Assembly: GCA_016199025.1 (NCBI GenBank)
Contig: JACQHM010000150.1
Span: forward strand, 1-22,918
Length of the DNA: 22,918 nt
From: Candidatus Methylomirabilota bacterium
GTDB taxonomy: Bacteria > Methylomirabilota > Methylomirabilia > Methylomirabilales > JACQHM01
Direction of reading: 5' to 3'
Of this stretch, positions 15,525 to 21,989 are shown in pieces (position 1 is the stretch's first letter; every line of letters starts with the position of its first letter). The translations under genes and the position numbers were made by a program. The notes under the pieces were generated by a model. That model ran no database searches and was not told the origin of the DNA. It worked only from the letters and a program-made list of their open reading frames with translations.

Positions 15525-16712
15525 TCAGGTAAGAAAGCGGAGGGCGGCCAACGCGTAGACCTTGGACGCGATCTTCAGCTTCTCGATATCGACCCATTCG
15601 TTCACCTGATGGGCAAGGGCGGCATCGCCGGGGCCGAAGATCACCATGGGGACCTTCAGGGCGGGGACGTAGACGGCACCGTCGGTGTAGTAGGCCGCCC
15701 CTCCGATGGGAGGCGGTTGGCTTATGACCTCTCCCGCAGCCTCCTGGAAAAGCGTGACGAAGAGATGATCGGGGGAGGTCTCGACCGGGCGGCGGTTGTT
15801 GATCGTGAAAAGCTCTGCCGAAACCTCGCCATCGGTTGCCGCCTCCTTCAGCAACCCTTCGATCATCTTCACGATCTCGTCGTGCTCCTGGCCGGGGACC
15901 GTGCGGAAATCGAGGGTCAGGCGGCAGTGGTCCGGCACGACATTGGTCTTAAAGCCCCCCTCGATGGTTGCGACGTTTAACGAGGGCCCGCCTAAGATCG
16001 GGTGGGAGTGGTGGGGGAGCTTGAGCCTTAAGACCTTTAGGATGAAGTCAGCCATCGGGGTGATGGCGTTCTTCCCGAGGTGGGAGGAGGAGCCATGAGC
16101 CGCTTTTCCCTTGGTCAAAGCCTCCAGCCAGAGGGCCCCCTTCTCGGCGGTGTAGGTTTGGAGGTTACTCGGCTCGGCGACGATCAAGGCGCCGATCCTT
16201 TTCAGCTCGCCATTCCGGATCAGCGTTGCAGCGCCAACCGAGTCCACCTCCTCCCCAGCGGTCAAGGCAAGAATCAGATCACCCTGGAGGGGAACGCCGG
16301 TCCGGAGGACGGCATGGGCGGCAGCGATCATGGCGGCGTTCCCCCCCTTCATGTCGGAGGCCCCCCTCCCGTAGATCTTGCCATCGGCGATCACTGCGGA
16401 GAGGGGATGATGCTCCCAAGGTTCATGGCCGAAGGGGACGGTGTCCAGGTGGCCACTCATGATGAGGGCTGGCTTCTCGCCAGAGCCTGGAATCCGGCAG
16501 AGAAGGTTTGCCCGCCTCCCCTGGAATGGGAGGACCTGGGGATCAAAGCCCAAAGTGGTGAGACGTGTGGCCAATGGCTCGGCCAAGGTGAGCTCATCGC
16601 CAGGGGGATCGACGGTCTCAGTCCGCACCATCTCCTGGGTCAGCTCGACGATCAAACGCTCGTCGATGGCGTGGAGCACCTTCTCAGCCGCTTTGGCTAT
16701 CCCTCTCCCCAC
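15525..16712 (-). CDS. M20-family metallopeptidase (ArgE/DapE-like)
   Basis: 395 residues from GTG 16712. The two-metal site is visible: MSGHLDTVPFG (H88, D90), YGRGASDMKGG (D120) and LTAGEEVDS (E154, E155), with HGSSSHLGKNAI in the dimerisation domain and a terminal His in ALAHQVNEWV. Members hydrolyse amide bonds of N-acyl amino acids or diaminopimelate intermediates; the sequence does not say which. Start choice: GTG 16712 follows the stop of the upstream gene by two bases and has GAGGAA seven bases before it; ATG 16766 lies inside the neighbour and would add 18 unlikely residues. It forms a tight operon with the DUF4760-like gene. Confidence 0.88.
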   Translation of the reverse strand: MGRGIAKAAEKVLHAIDERLIVELTQEMVRTETVDPPGDELTLAEPLATRLTTLGFDPQVLPFQGRRANLLCRIPGSGEKPALIMSGHLDTVPFGHEPWEHHPLSAVIADGKIYGRGASDMKGGNAAMIAAAHAVLRTGVPLQGDLILALTAGEEVDSVGAATLIRNGELKRIGALIVAEPSNLQTYTAEKGALWLEALTKGKAAHGSSSHLGKNAITPMADFILKVLRLKLPHHSHPILGGPSLNVATIEGGFKTNVVPDHCRLTLDFRTVPGQEHDEIVKMIEGLLKEAATDGEVSAELFTINNRRPVETSPDHLFVTLFQEAAGEVISQPPPIGGAAYYTDGAVYVPALKVPMVIFGPGDAALAHQVNEWVDIEKLKIASKVYALAALRFLT

Positions 16713-16714
16713 AG

Positions 16715-17134
16715 TTATTTCCTCAGCTTCTCGTGGGGGAGCTGGGAGAAGTTCCGCTGCCTCCACTCCAGGTGCCGGATGGCCAGGATCTCCAGGTTTC
16801 TCAGGTAAGTGGGACGGAACTCCTTCCGGGCCCCCTCAATCCATGTCTTGACTTTCCCCCAGACCTGGATATCCTCCTCGTTCGTTTCAAAGAAGAGGTC
16901 CTCGTTCACCAGGCCGTTGTTGACGAGGGCCCCGACCATGTCCCAGTAGAAGGCGACCATCCGGACGTACCGATCCTCATCTCCCCCTTTCAAGTAATGC
17001 TCCTTAAAATCCTCCCACTCCTTGGGCTGGTACTGGGTGAGGAACCAGTGGTGGGCTTTGTCGAGCTCGGGCTCACTCCGGAGTTCGTAGAGCTTGAGGA
17101 GAAGCTCGGCATCCTGAATGGTCAGCTTCGGCAT
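16715..17134 (-). CDS. Small acidic/aromatic protein resembling DUF4760
   Basis: 139 residues. It is soluble, mostly helical and rich in W, Y, E and K, with no signal peptide. The segment FYWDMVGALVNNGLVNEDLF, followed by WGKVKTWIEGARKE, resembles the core of DUF4760-type proteins; I am fairly but not fully sure of that. Function is unknown. ATG 17134 has GGAG eight bases upstream; the TTG just before it is not needed. A good promoter lies 65 bases upstream and the M20 peptidase gene begins two bases after its stop, so it heads a two-gene operon. Confidence 0.75.
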   Translation of the reverse strand: MPKLTIQDAELLLKLYELRSEPELDKAHHWFLTQYQPKEWEDFKEHYLKGGDEDRYVRMVAFYWDMVGALVNNGLVNEDLFFETNEEDIQVWGKVKTWIEGARKEFRPTYLRNLEILAIRHLEWRQRNFSQLPHEKLRK

Positions 17135-17198
17135 CAAAAAGGCTCCTTATTGAAGGGCAAGAGGCAGGGCCATTTTTCGGTGATCCTCCAAGCGGCAT

Positions 17199-17227
17199 CA
17201 TATAGCAGAAGAGGAGGGTCGTGTCAA
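17199..17227 (-). promoter_or_regulatory. Promoter of the DUF4760-like/M20 operon
   Basis: Minus strand: exact TTGACA (17227-17222), 17-base spacer, TATATG (17204-17199). Strong match on both boxes. Confidence 0.65.
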
Positions 17228-17320
17228 GGAAAGTGAGTCAATGACCCCCAGCCCGAGAGCCAAACCGACCTTCTCTGGCCGTGTAAGCTCGGTCCCACGC
17301 CCTCAGGGTGGGGATTTCTG

Positions 17321-17349
17321 TTGCCGTCCCCTATTCCTAAGGTTACAAT
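17321..17349 (+). promoter_or_regulatory. Promoter of the Crp/Fnr regulator gene
   Basis: TTGCCG (17321-17326), 17-base spacer, TACAAT (17344-17349), 30 bases before ATG 17379. Divergent from the promoter at 17199-17227. Confidence 0.55.
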
Positions 17350-17378
17350 AAACCATCCCCATCGGGAGGGATCGTGCC

Positions 17379-18068
17379 ATGATGGCCAAGGCCCAGACGA
17401 AGCTCTGGTATCTGAAACGCTTTGATCTCTTTGCGGGGATGAGCGAGGAGGAGCTTAAGGAGCTCGACCGGATTTCTCGGATGGTGGTTGTCAAGAAGGG
17501 CCAGCCGCTTTATCTTCCAGATGATCCGGGGACCTCCGTCTTCCTCTTGAAGTCCGGTCGGATCAAGATCTCCAGGATCTCCCGGGACGGTAAGGAGTTC
17601 ATCCTGGATATCGTGGAGCCCGGGGAGATCTTCGGCGAGATGAGTATCGTGGATGAGGGGCCTCAGAGTACGACCGGCGAGACTCTGGAGGATTCCTCTC
17701 TTTGTGTGATCCCTAAGGCGGAGTTCCAGGGGCTCCTCCAGAGGAGGCCGGACCTTGCCTTCAAGGTGACCAAGCTCATTGGCTTACGACGGAAGAAGAT
17801 CGAAAGCCGCTTGGAAGATCTCGTCTTCAAAGATGTTCCTGGGAGGTTGGCCACCCTCCTCCTCCAGCTCGCCAGAGACTACGGCGTCCCGGACAGCCGG
17901 GGGATCCTGCTCCGGATCAAGCTCAGCCAGCGGGAGATCGCGAACCTCATCGGCGCCAGCCGGGAGATGGTCAACCACACCTTGACGGAGTTTCGGCGAA
18001 GGGGGTTCATCGACCTCGAAGGTCGGCGCTTGATCATCATCCGCCAGGAGGCGTTAGAGCAGCTCTAA
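17379..18068 (+). CDS. Crp/Fnr family transcriptional regulator
   Basis: 229 residues. The N-terminal cyclic-nucleotide-binding-type barrel (about 13-125) contains FDLFAGMSEEELKEL, SVFLLKSGRIKI and PGEIFGEMSIVDEGPQSTTG. That last part resembles the cAMP-phosphate cassette G-E-(x)n-R/S-(S/T), but the Arg that binds cyclic phosphate is not in place. The N-terminus lacks the Cys cluster of FNR, so it is not an oxygen-sensing Fe-S member. The C-terminal helix-turn-helix (about 184-203, LSQREIANLIGASREMVNH) keeps Arg195-Glu196, equivalent to CRP R180-E181, implying GTGA-type half-sites. GGGAGGG precedes ATG 17379 by eight bases. It converges with and overlaps (4 bases) the CcdA-like gene, and probably controls the electron-transfer cluster nearby. 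Confidence 0.92.
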   Translation: MMAKAQTKLWYLKRFDLFAGMSEEELKELDRISRMVVVKKGQPLYLPDDPGTSVFLLKSGRIKISRISRDGKEFILDIVEPGEIFGEMSIVDEGPQSTTGETLEDSSLCVIPKAEFQGLLQRRPDLAFKVTKLIGLRRKKIESRLEDLVFKDVPGRLATLLLQLARDYGVPDSRGILLRIKLSQREIANLIGASREMVNHTLTEFRRRGFIDLEGRRLIIIRQEALEQL

Positions 18069-19018
18069 GCGGGACGATCGCCCTTCGCGGAGTTTTCTCC
18101 GGCCATCCTCATTTGCCGCCACAGGATCGGGACAGCCCCAAGGATGAGAACCAAGGCCCACGGACCATAGAGAGGCCAAGGGCCGCTATGCTGGGTATAG
18201 CCCGGCATCGTTGGGATGGATCCGCTTTCGGCCAGCCTGGGACCAAGGGCGAGGCCGATCAGGCTGTTCCAGTGTTGGTGAAGGAGCGATTCTTCCCACC
18301 ACTTCTGTCCCAGGAACGCCTTGGGGAGCAAGAGAGCGGCTAGGCCGATCCACACCCACCCTTTTCTCCCTTGTCTCCTCCTCCACCACCCCCCTGTCGA
18401 AGAGGCGATCAGTACCACGAAGGTGAGTCCGATAAGGAAGGTGACTCTGCCCACCCCGTGAAGGAGGCCTAAAAAGGCTCCACTAAAGGGGTTTCTACCA
18501 GAGGCGATACCGTCAAGAATGGTGTAAAAGGCGGGATTTGGGCAGCTCTGGCCGGCGTTTCCTAAGAGGATGCCGAGGGAGAGTGGGAGGAGGGTATCCT
18601 CCCGTACTCTAAGAGAGGGGAACCTGGGCCTGCGGCGCAAAAGGCCTAGCTCCATGAGCCCCACGTGGTAGGCGATGATTCCGGCAAGACCCCACATCCC
18701 AAGGGTGACTCTGTCGAGGTAAAGGATCCTCCCGAAGTGGGCGTCAAGGACACCATACATGGCCTGCGTTACAGCCAGCCCCATCCCAAAAAGGGCGGCC
18801 ATGACCGCTCCCTTTCGATAGCCCCTCTGAACTGTGAGCGGGATGACGATGAGGAGAGATGGGAGGGTAGAGGGAAGAAAGGCCATCGAGAGCCCCGAGG
18901 TATAGGCCAGCATCGGGGTCGAGATACCTTCGGACGATGCAAGGAGGAAGAGGCCGCCGGCAGAAATAATCAGGAGGGACATGCCGGCCAGGCCCAGGAA
19001 GAGCCTCAGCTTCTCCAA
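18065..19018 (-). CDS. CcdA/DsbD-like polytopic membrane protein
   Basis: About 317 residues with roughly seven to eight hydrophobic segments. MAFLPSTLPSLLIVIPLTVQ followed by RGYRKGAVMAALFGMGLAVTQ resembles the first repeat of CcdA/DsbD (normally P-C-x-x-P), with Ser in place of the Cys. LGNAGQSCPNPAFYTILDGIASG resembles the second repeat and keeps one Cys. CcdA/DsbD proteins move reducing power across the membrane for cytochrome c maturation; with only one of two Cys the normal thiol relay cannot form, so this may do something else. The start is uncertain: TTG 19018, just after AAGGAG, puts the whole first helix in the protein, while ATG 18982 falls within it. The frame stays open upstream, and the segment TEVLLRLLALKERLEKL looks coding. 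The small gene at 19027-19236 may be its N-terminus by frameshift. Confidence 0.65.
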   Translation of the reverse strand: MEKLRLFLGLAGMSLLIISAGGLFLLASSEGISTPMLAYTSGLSMAFLPSTLPSLLIVIPLTVQRGYRKGAVMAALFGMGLAVTQAMYGVLDAHFGRILYLDRVTLGMWGLAGIIAYHVGLMELGLLRRRPRFPSLRVREDTLLPLSLGILLGNAGQSCPNPAFYTILDGIASGRNPFSGAFLGLLHGVGRVTFLIGLTFVVLIASSTGGWWRRRQGRKGWVWIGLAALLLPKAFLGQKWWEESLLHQHWNSLIGLALGPRLAESGSIPTMPGYTQHSGPWPLYGPWALVLILGAVPILWRQMRMAGENSAKGDRPA

Positions 19019-19026
19019 ACGCTCCT

Positions 19027-19236
19027 TCAGCGCCAGGAGGCGGAGGAGGACCTCCGTGCAACGATGGCCTTTCTCACCTTGCCCTCCACCGCTTCCAGCC
19101 TGTTCCAGGCGGCAGGATCTTTGTCCCTTCTGATCTTGTTCTCCCACTCTCCTTCTCCTCCGTATTTTTCGGTGGGGTATCTCCTCTCGATGTAACGATA
19201 ACTCGGAGAAACTGGTTCTTCTGTTAGCCACCTCAC
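19027..19236 (-). CDS. Small ORF, possible frameshifted N-terminus of the CcdA-like protein
   Basis: 69 codons from GTG 19236 (GGGA upstream) to TGA 19027. The product is charged and hydrophilic (SYRYIERRYPTEKYGGEGEW, then NRLEAVEGKVRKAI), ending in an unnatural-looking Ser/Arg tail. A coiled-coil pattern starts in this frame (RLEAVEGKVRKAIVA) and seems to continue in the -1 frame (TEVLLRLLALKERLEKLRLF), which runs into the first helix of the membrane protein. Either two overlapping coupled genes or one gene with a frameshift near 19060. Function unknown. Confidence 0.4.
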   Translation of the reverse strand: MRWLTEEPVSPSYRYIERRYPTEKYGGEGEWENKIRRDKDPAAWNRLEAVEGKVRKAIVARRSSSASWR

Positions 19237-19277
19237 AGTTTCCCTGCCTCGCTTCAGGGTATGGAAATACCCCAGGC

Positions 19278-19306
19278 ATCTTCAGCGATCCAGGACCGTC
19301 TGTCAA
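19278..19306 (-). promoter_or_regulatory. Promoter of the CcdA-like unit
   Basis: Minus strand: exact TTGACA (19306-19301), 17-base spacer, GAAGAT (19283-19278). The weak -10 would suit an activator; a Crp-type site lies just upstream at 19324-19339. Confidence 0.45.
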
Positions 19307-19323
19307 CCTTTAACTCCACTTTT

Positions 19324-19339
19324 AGTGAGGTACTTCACA
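19324..19339. promoter_or_regulatory. Crp-type binding site between divergent genes
   Basis: AGTGA-GGTACT-TCACA matches the CRP consensus TGTGA-N6-TCACA at nine of ten positions. Its centre is about 60 bases upstream of the inferred start site of the leftward promoter, a class I activator distance. The cupredoxin operon begins to the right at 19501; for it I see AT-rich candidates (TAATAA, TATTGT at about 19350-19406) but no convincing -35. Confidence 0.5.
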
Positions 19340-19500
19340 GTTTTAGTCCTCGTAATAAATGTTAATGGGTAGAACAGAGTTTCAATATTGTCTGGCAGAG
19401 AGCTGAAGATAAAGGAGGGGACAAAGGTCGGAAACTTCTTAGGCTCCCGTCTAGGGAAGGAAGTTGTCCATTGGAGGATCATGAAAACGAGGAGAGGGCG

Positions 19501-20232
19501 ATGAAGAGATTTGTGATCGCGGTCGTTGCATTGGGAATGATCGGCTCGCTGGCAGGGGCCTCAGACGCTTACGAGGCCATCAAGGTGGACAAAGGTGGGA
19601 CGATCACCGGCGTTGTGAAATTCCGTGGTACCCCACTGGTCCCGGAGATGATCAAGATTACCCGCGATGTCGAGGTCTGTGGGAAGGAGCCGAAATTCTC
19701 CGAAGCCCTCCTCGTCTCTCAGAAAGGAGGGCTCAAGAACGCCGTCATTTCCCTCGTGGATATCAAACAGGGGAAGGCGTGGGAGGCCATGGACTCCCCC
19801 AAGTTGGATCAAAACGGCTGTCGGTTCATCCCTCACGTTTTGGTCCTTCCCGCCGGTGTCACCTTCGACCTTGTCAACAGTGACAAGATCCTCCACAACT
19901 TCCATACGACCAGCGCCATCAACCCCACCCTGAACAAAGCCCAGCCTAAATTTAAACCGGTGATGAAGGTCGATCTCAAGAAGGAGAATGTCCTAAAACC
20001 TGACCTCATGAAGGTCAATTGCGATGTTCACGAGTGGATGAACGCCTGGATTATCATCGCAGACCACCCGTATTACGCCGTGACAGATGAGGATGGTTCC
20101 TTCACCTTAAAGGACGTCCCGCCAGGGACCTACACCCTTCAGGTCTGGCACGAGACGTTAGGTAAACACACGAAAGGGGTGTCGGTGAAGGAGGGTACGG
20201 AAACCAAGGTGAGCTTTGAGCTCAGTCGCTGA
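19501..20232 (+). CDS. Secreted cupredoxin-like protein with carboxypeptidase-regulatory-like domain
   Basis: 243 residues. The signal peptide MKRFVIAVVALGMIGSLAGA ends near S-D-A-23. A strand-rich domain follows, with type-1-copper-like ligands: His in ILHNFH (H132 or H135), C174, H177 and M180 in VNCDVHEWM. A Cna-B/carboxypeptidase-regulatory segment closes the protein (TDEDGSFTLKDVPPGTYTLQ, then VWHETLG). This combination is common in periplasmic proteins next to cytochromes, where the copper site may carry electrons. The spacing C-3-H-3-M is shorter than in plastocyanin (C-x(2)-H-x(4)-M), so copper binding is inferred. ATG 19501 follows GAGGAGAGG; the frame to 19471 is not needed. It heads the cluster and is followed nine bases later by the propeller gene. 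Confidence 0.8.
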   Translation: MKRFVIAVVALGMIGSLAGASDAYEAIKVDKGGTITGVVKFRGTPLVPEMIKITRDVEVCGKEPKFSEALLVSQKGGLKNAVISLVDIKQGKAWEAMDSPKLDQNGCRFIPHVLVLPAGVTFDLVNSDKILHNFHTTSAINPTLNKAQPKFKPVMKVDLKKENVLKPDLMKVNCDVHEWMNAWIIIADHPYYAVTDEDGSFTLKDVPPGTYTLQVWHETLGKHTKGVSVKEGTETKVSFELSR

Positions 20233-20241
20233 GGAGGTAGT

Positions 20242-21276
20242 GTGAAATCAAGCGTGCGCAAATGGTCGATCCTCGTCGGGGTGGCCAGTGTCGGCCTGGT
20301 CTTCTTCGGCAGGGCCTCCTTCGTCCTGTCCAACCACGTCTTCATGCGCGAAGGCCTGTTCGGGGGGATTGTCCTCTCACTGGCCATCGACCCTTCAAAC
20401 CCCAACATTCTCTACACAGCCTCTTTCGGCAGGGGGATCTTCAAGAGCCTCGATGGGGGAAAGCTCTGGACAGCGGTGAACGCAGGCCTTGAGGACCTTT
20501 CGGTCCTTTCGTTGGCCCTCGACCCCCGGACCCCCCAGGTCCTCTACGCCGGGACGGATGCCGGGGTTTTCAAGAGCCGAGATGCAGGGAAGAGGTGGCA
20601 GGCCATCGGTCAGGGCATAGAGCGGCGGAACGTTCGGGCCCTCGTCGTGGATCCTAGAGACCCATCGATTCTTTATGCCGGCACAGATGCAGGAGTCTTC
20701 AAGAGCTGGGACCGAGGGAGTACCTGGAAAGTCATGAACGAGGGGCTTTCGAGTGAAGATGTCCGGGCCCTCATCCTCGACCCTCAGGACCCGGCTCTCC
20801 TCTATGCCGGGACCTTCGACGGCATCTTCAAGAGCGTCGATGGGGGAATTAAATGGCAGGCGGCGAGCGAGGGCCTCACCAGCCGGAACGTCCGGGTAAT
20901 GGCCATCGATCCTGGAGATTCCAGGATCCTCTACGCCGGCACAGCAACGGGTGGTGTGTTCAAGAGCATGAATGGGGGCCAGACCTGGAAGTCCGTCGGT
21001 CTCGAGCAGGTGGCCATCCTGTCCCTCGCCGTCACGAAGACGGGGACCCTTTACGCCAGCACCGTCCGTGGGGTCTTTAAGAGCCAAGACGGTGGCTTCC
21101 ACTGGGAACGCCTAGTGTATGAAGGGATCAACCTGACCGTGACCTTCGTTGCCCTCGATCCTCGTGATCCTGAGACCCTCTACGCCGGGACCGGCGGCTT
21201 CATCTTCAAGAGCCAGGACGGGGGAAAGAGATGGGGCGATATCGCTCAACGGGTGATCGATTCAGGCGCCCGCTGA
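20242..21276 (+). CDS. Seven-bladed BNR/Ycf48-like beta-propeller, exported
   Basis: 344 residues from GTG 20242 (GAGGAGG four bases upstream). A hydrophobic export signal (SILVGVASVGLVFFGRASFV) is followed by seven repeats of about 43 residues with the core LYAGTxxGVFKSxDGGxxW. Blade hallmarks are ILYTASFGRGIFKSLDGG, VLYAGTDAGVFKSRDAG, ILYAGTDAGVFKSWDRG, LLYAGTFDGIFKSVDGG, a repeat with an extra Gly, TLYASTVRGVFKSQDGG and TLYAGTGGFIFKSQDGG. Between blades comes a V-R-A-L-V-V-D-P-R-D-P type strand. The repeats are close at DNA level too (recurring TTCAAGAGC). Such propellers often scaffold or assemble membrane redox complexes (Ycf48 with photosystem II) or act as sialidase-like folds; catalytic residues were not seen. 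It lies between the cupredoxin and the cytochromes, so an assembly or docking role is likely. Confidence 0.85.
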   Translation: MKSSVRKWSILVGVASVGLVFFGRASFVLSNHVFMREGLFGGIVLSLAIDPSNPNILYTASFGRGIFKSLDGGKLWTAVNAGLEDLSVLSLALDPRTPQVLYAGTDAGVFKSRDAGKRWQAIGQGIERRNVRALVVDPRDPSILYAGTDAGVFKSWDRGSTWKVMNEGLSSEDVRALILDPQDPALLYAGTFDGIFKSVDGGIKWQAASEGLTSRNVRVMAIDPGDSRILYAGTATGGVFKSMNGGQTWKSVGLEQVAILSLAVTKTGTLYASTVRGVFKSQDGGFHWERLVYEGINLTVTFVALDPRDPETLYAGTGGFIFKSQDGGKRWGDIAQRVIDSGAR

Positions 21277-21338
21277 TCGGCTGTGGAGCGGCCCCTGGAC
21301 GATGGAACACCTGTTGAAGAAAGGAGGTGAGCAGGAGG

Positions 21339-21854
21339 ATGAGAAGAGGATGGGCGGCAACGACGATGGTGATCCTTTTGGCGGCCATAACCCCCACGGT
21401 GGTTGTCTTCGATCCCGCCCACGCCCAGCAGCGGCAGCTTCAGCCGGGCGTGTTCATGGAGGTCTTGAAGTCCAACGACTCTGTTGATGCAGCCATCGAG
21501 CGGGGGCGGAAGTTCTTCAACGACATCGGCTGCGCTGGCTGCCATCCGAGGGGAGGGACCATCGGCGGGACGGCGGTTGATGTGGCCGGGAACCGGAACC
21601 CGATCCCGATCCCGGCGCTGAAAGAATCGGCCCTCCACTTCCCGCGGATCATCGGCGGGAAGGTGGTGAACCTTGGTCAGCTCAACGATCTCTGAAACAC
21701 CGTCTTCCTTGGCCGTGAGCCATTAGACCCGAACTCCCAGGAGTGGAACGACCTGGTGGTCTATGTGACGTCCCTGACCCCGGAACTCTACAAGGCGATG
21801 AAGAAGTGGGAGCAGGACCGGATCGCCCAGGAGAAAAAGCTGGGGTTAAGGTAG
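21339..21854 (+). CDS. Monoheme c-type cytochrome with in-frame TGA, candidate selenocysteine protein
   Basis: 171 residues if TGA 21693-21695 is translated. The signal peptide ends at AHA-29; the heme site is CAGCH (C65, C68, H69) after a helix (SVDAAIERGRKFFNDIG). After LHFPRIIGGKVVNLGQLNDL the frame meets TGA (codon 119) and continues NTVFLGREPLDPNSQEWNDL, then VVYVTSL and a charged tail to TAG 21852. These 52 codons supply the usual C-terminal helix (EWNDLVVYV) of a cytochrome c; without it the domain is incomplete. In SoxA/TsdA-like cytochromes, as I recall them, a Cys occupies the TGA position (pattern L-x-Q-x-x-x-x-C), and in those proteins it ligates the iron. A SECIS-like hairpin follows the TGA. 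Alternatives: a Cys/Trp codon mutated to stop, or a sequencing error. ATG 21339 is preceded by AAGGAGGTGA. Confidence 0.75.
21702..21728 (+). promoter_or_regulatory. SECIS-like hairpin just after the cytochrome TGA
   Basis: Upper stem TGGC / GCCA (21710-21713 with 21719-21722), loop CGTGA, lower stem GTCT / AGAC (21702-21705 with 21725-21728) across an internal loop. Counting the U of UGA as 1, U17 is unpaired, U18-C21 form the stem, and G23/U24 are in the loop, the positions known to matter for SelB in E. coli fdhF. The loop starts 18 bases after the TGA, as in the UGSC gene. Confidence 0.65.
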
Positions 21855-21870
21855 GAAAAAGCGCCTTGAG

Positions 21871-21900
21871 GGGGAGGGCTTGGAACTCCGGGCCCTCCCC
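21871..21900 (+). terminator. GC-rich hairpin between the cytochrome genes
   Basis: Perfect 9-bp stem GGGGAGGGC / GCCCTCCCC with a 12-base loop, 16 bases past the cytochrome stop. No T-run follows, so it may terminate weakly or protect the transcript end. A new promoter follows at 21936. Confidence 0.5.
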
Positions 21901-21935
21901 GTCAGGCCTCATGGCACGACCGATTTCCTTACAGC

Positions 21936-21964
21936 GTGACAAAAGCGACGTTATGGTCTATAAA
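21936..21964 (+). promoter_or_regulatory. Promoter of the diheme cytochrome gene
   Basis: GTGACA (21936-21941), 17-base spacer, TATAAA (21959-21964), five of six matches in each box, 25 bases before ATG 21990. Confidence 0.65.
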
Positions 21965-21989
21965 TCATGTGTGGCTCAGAGGAGGGGGG

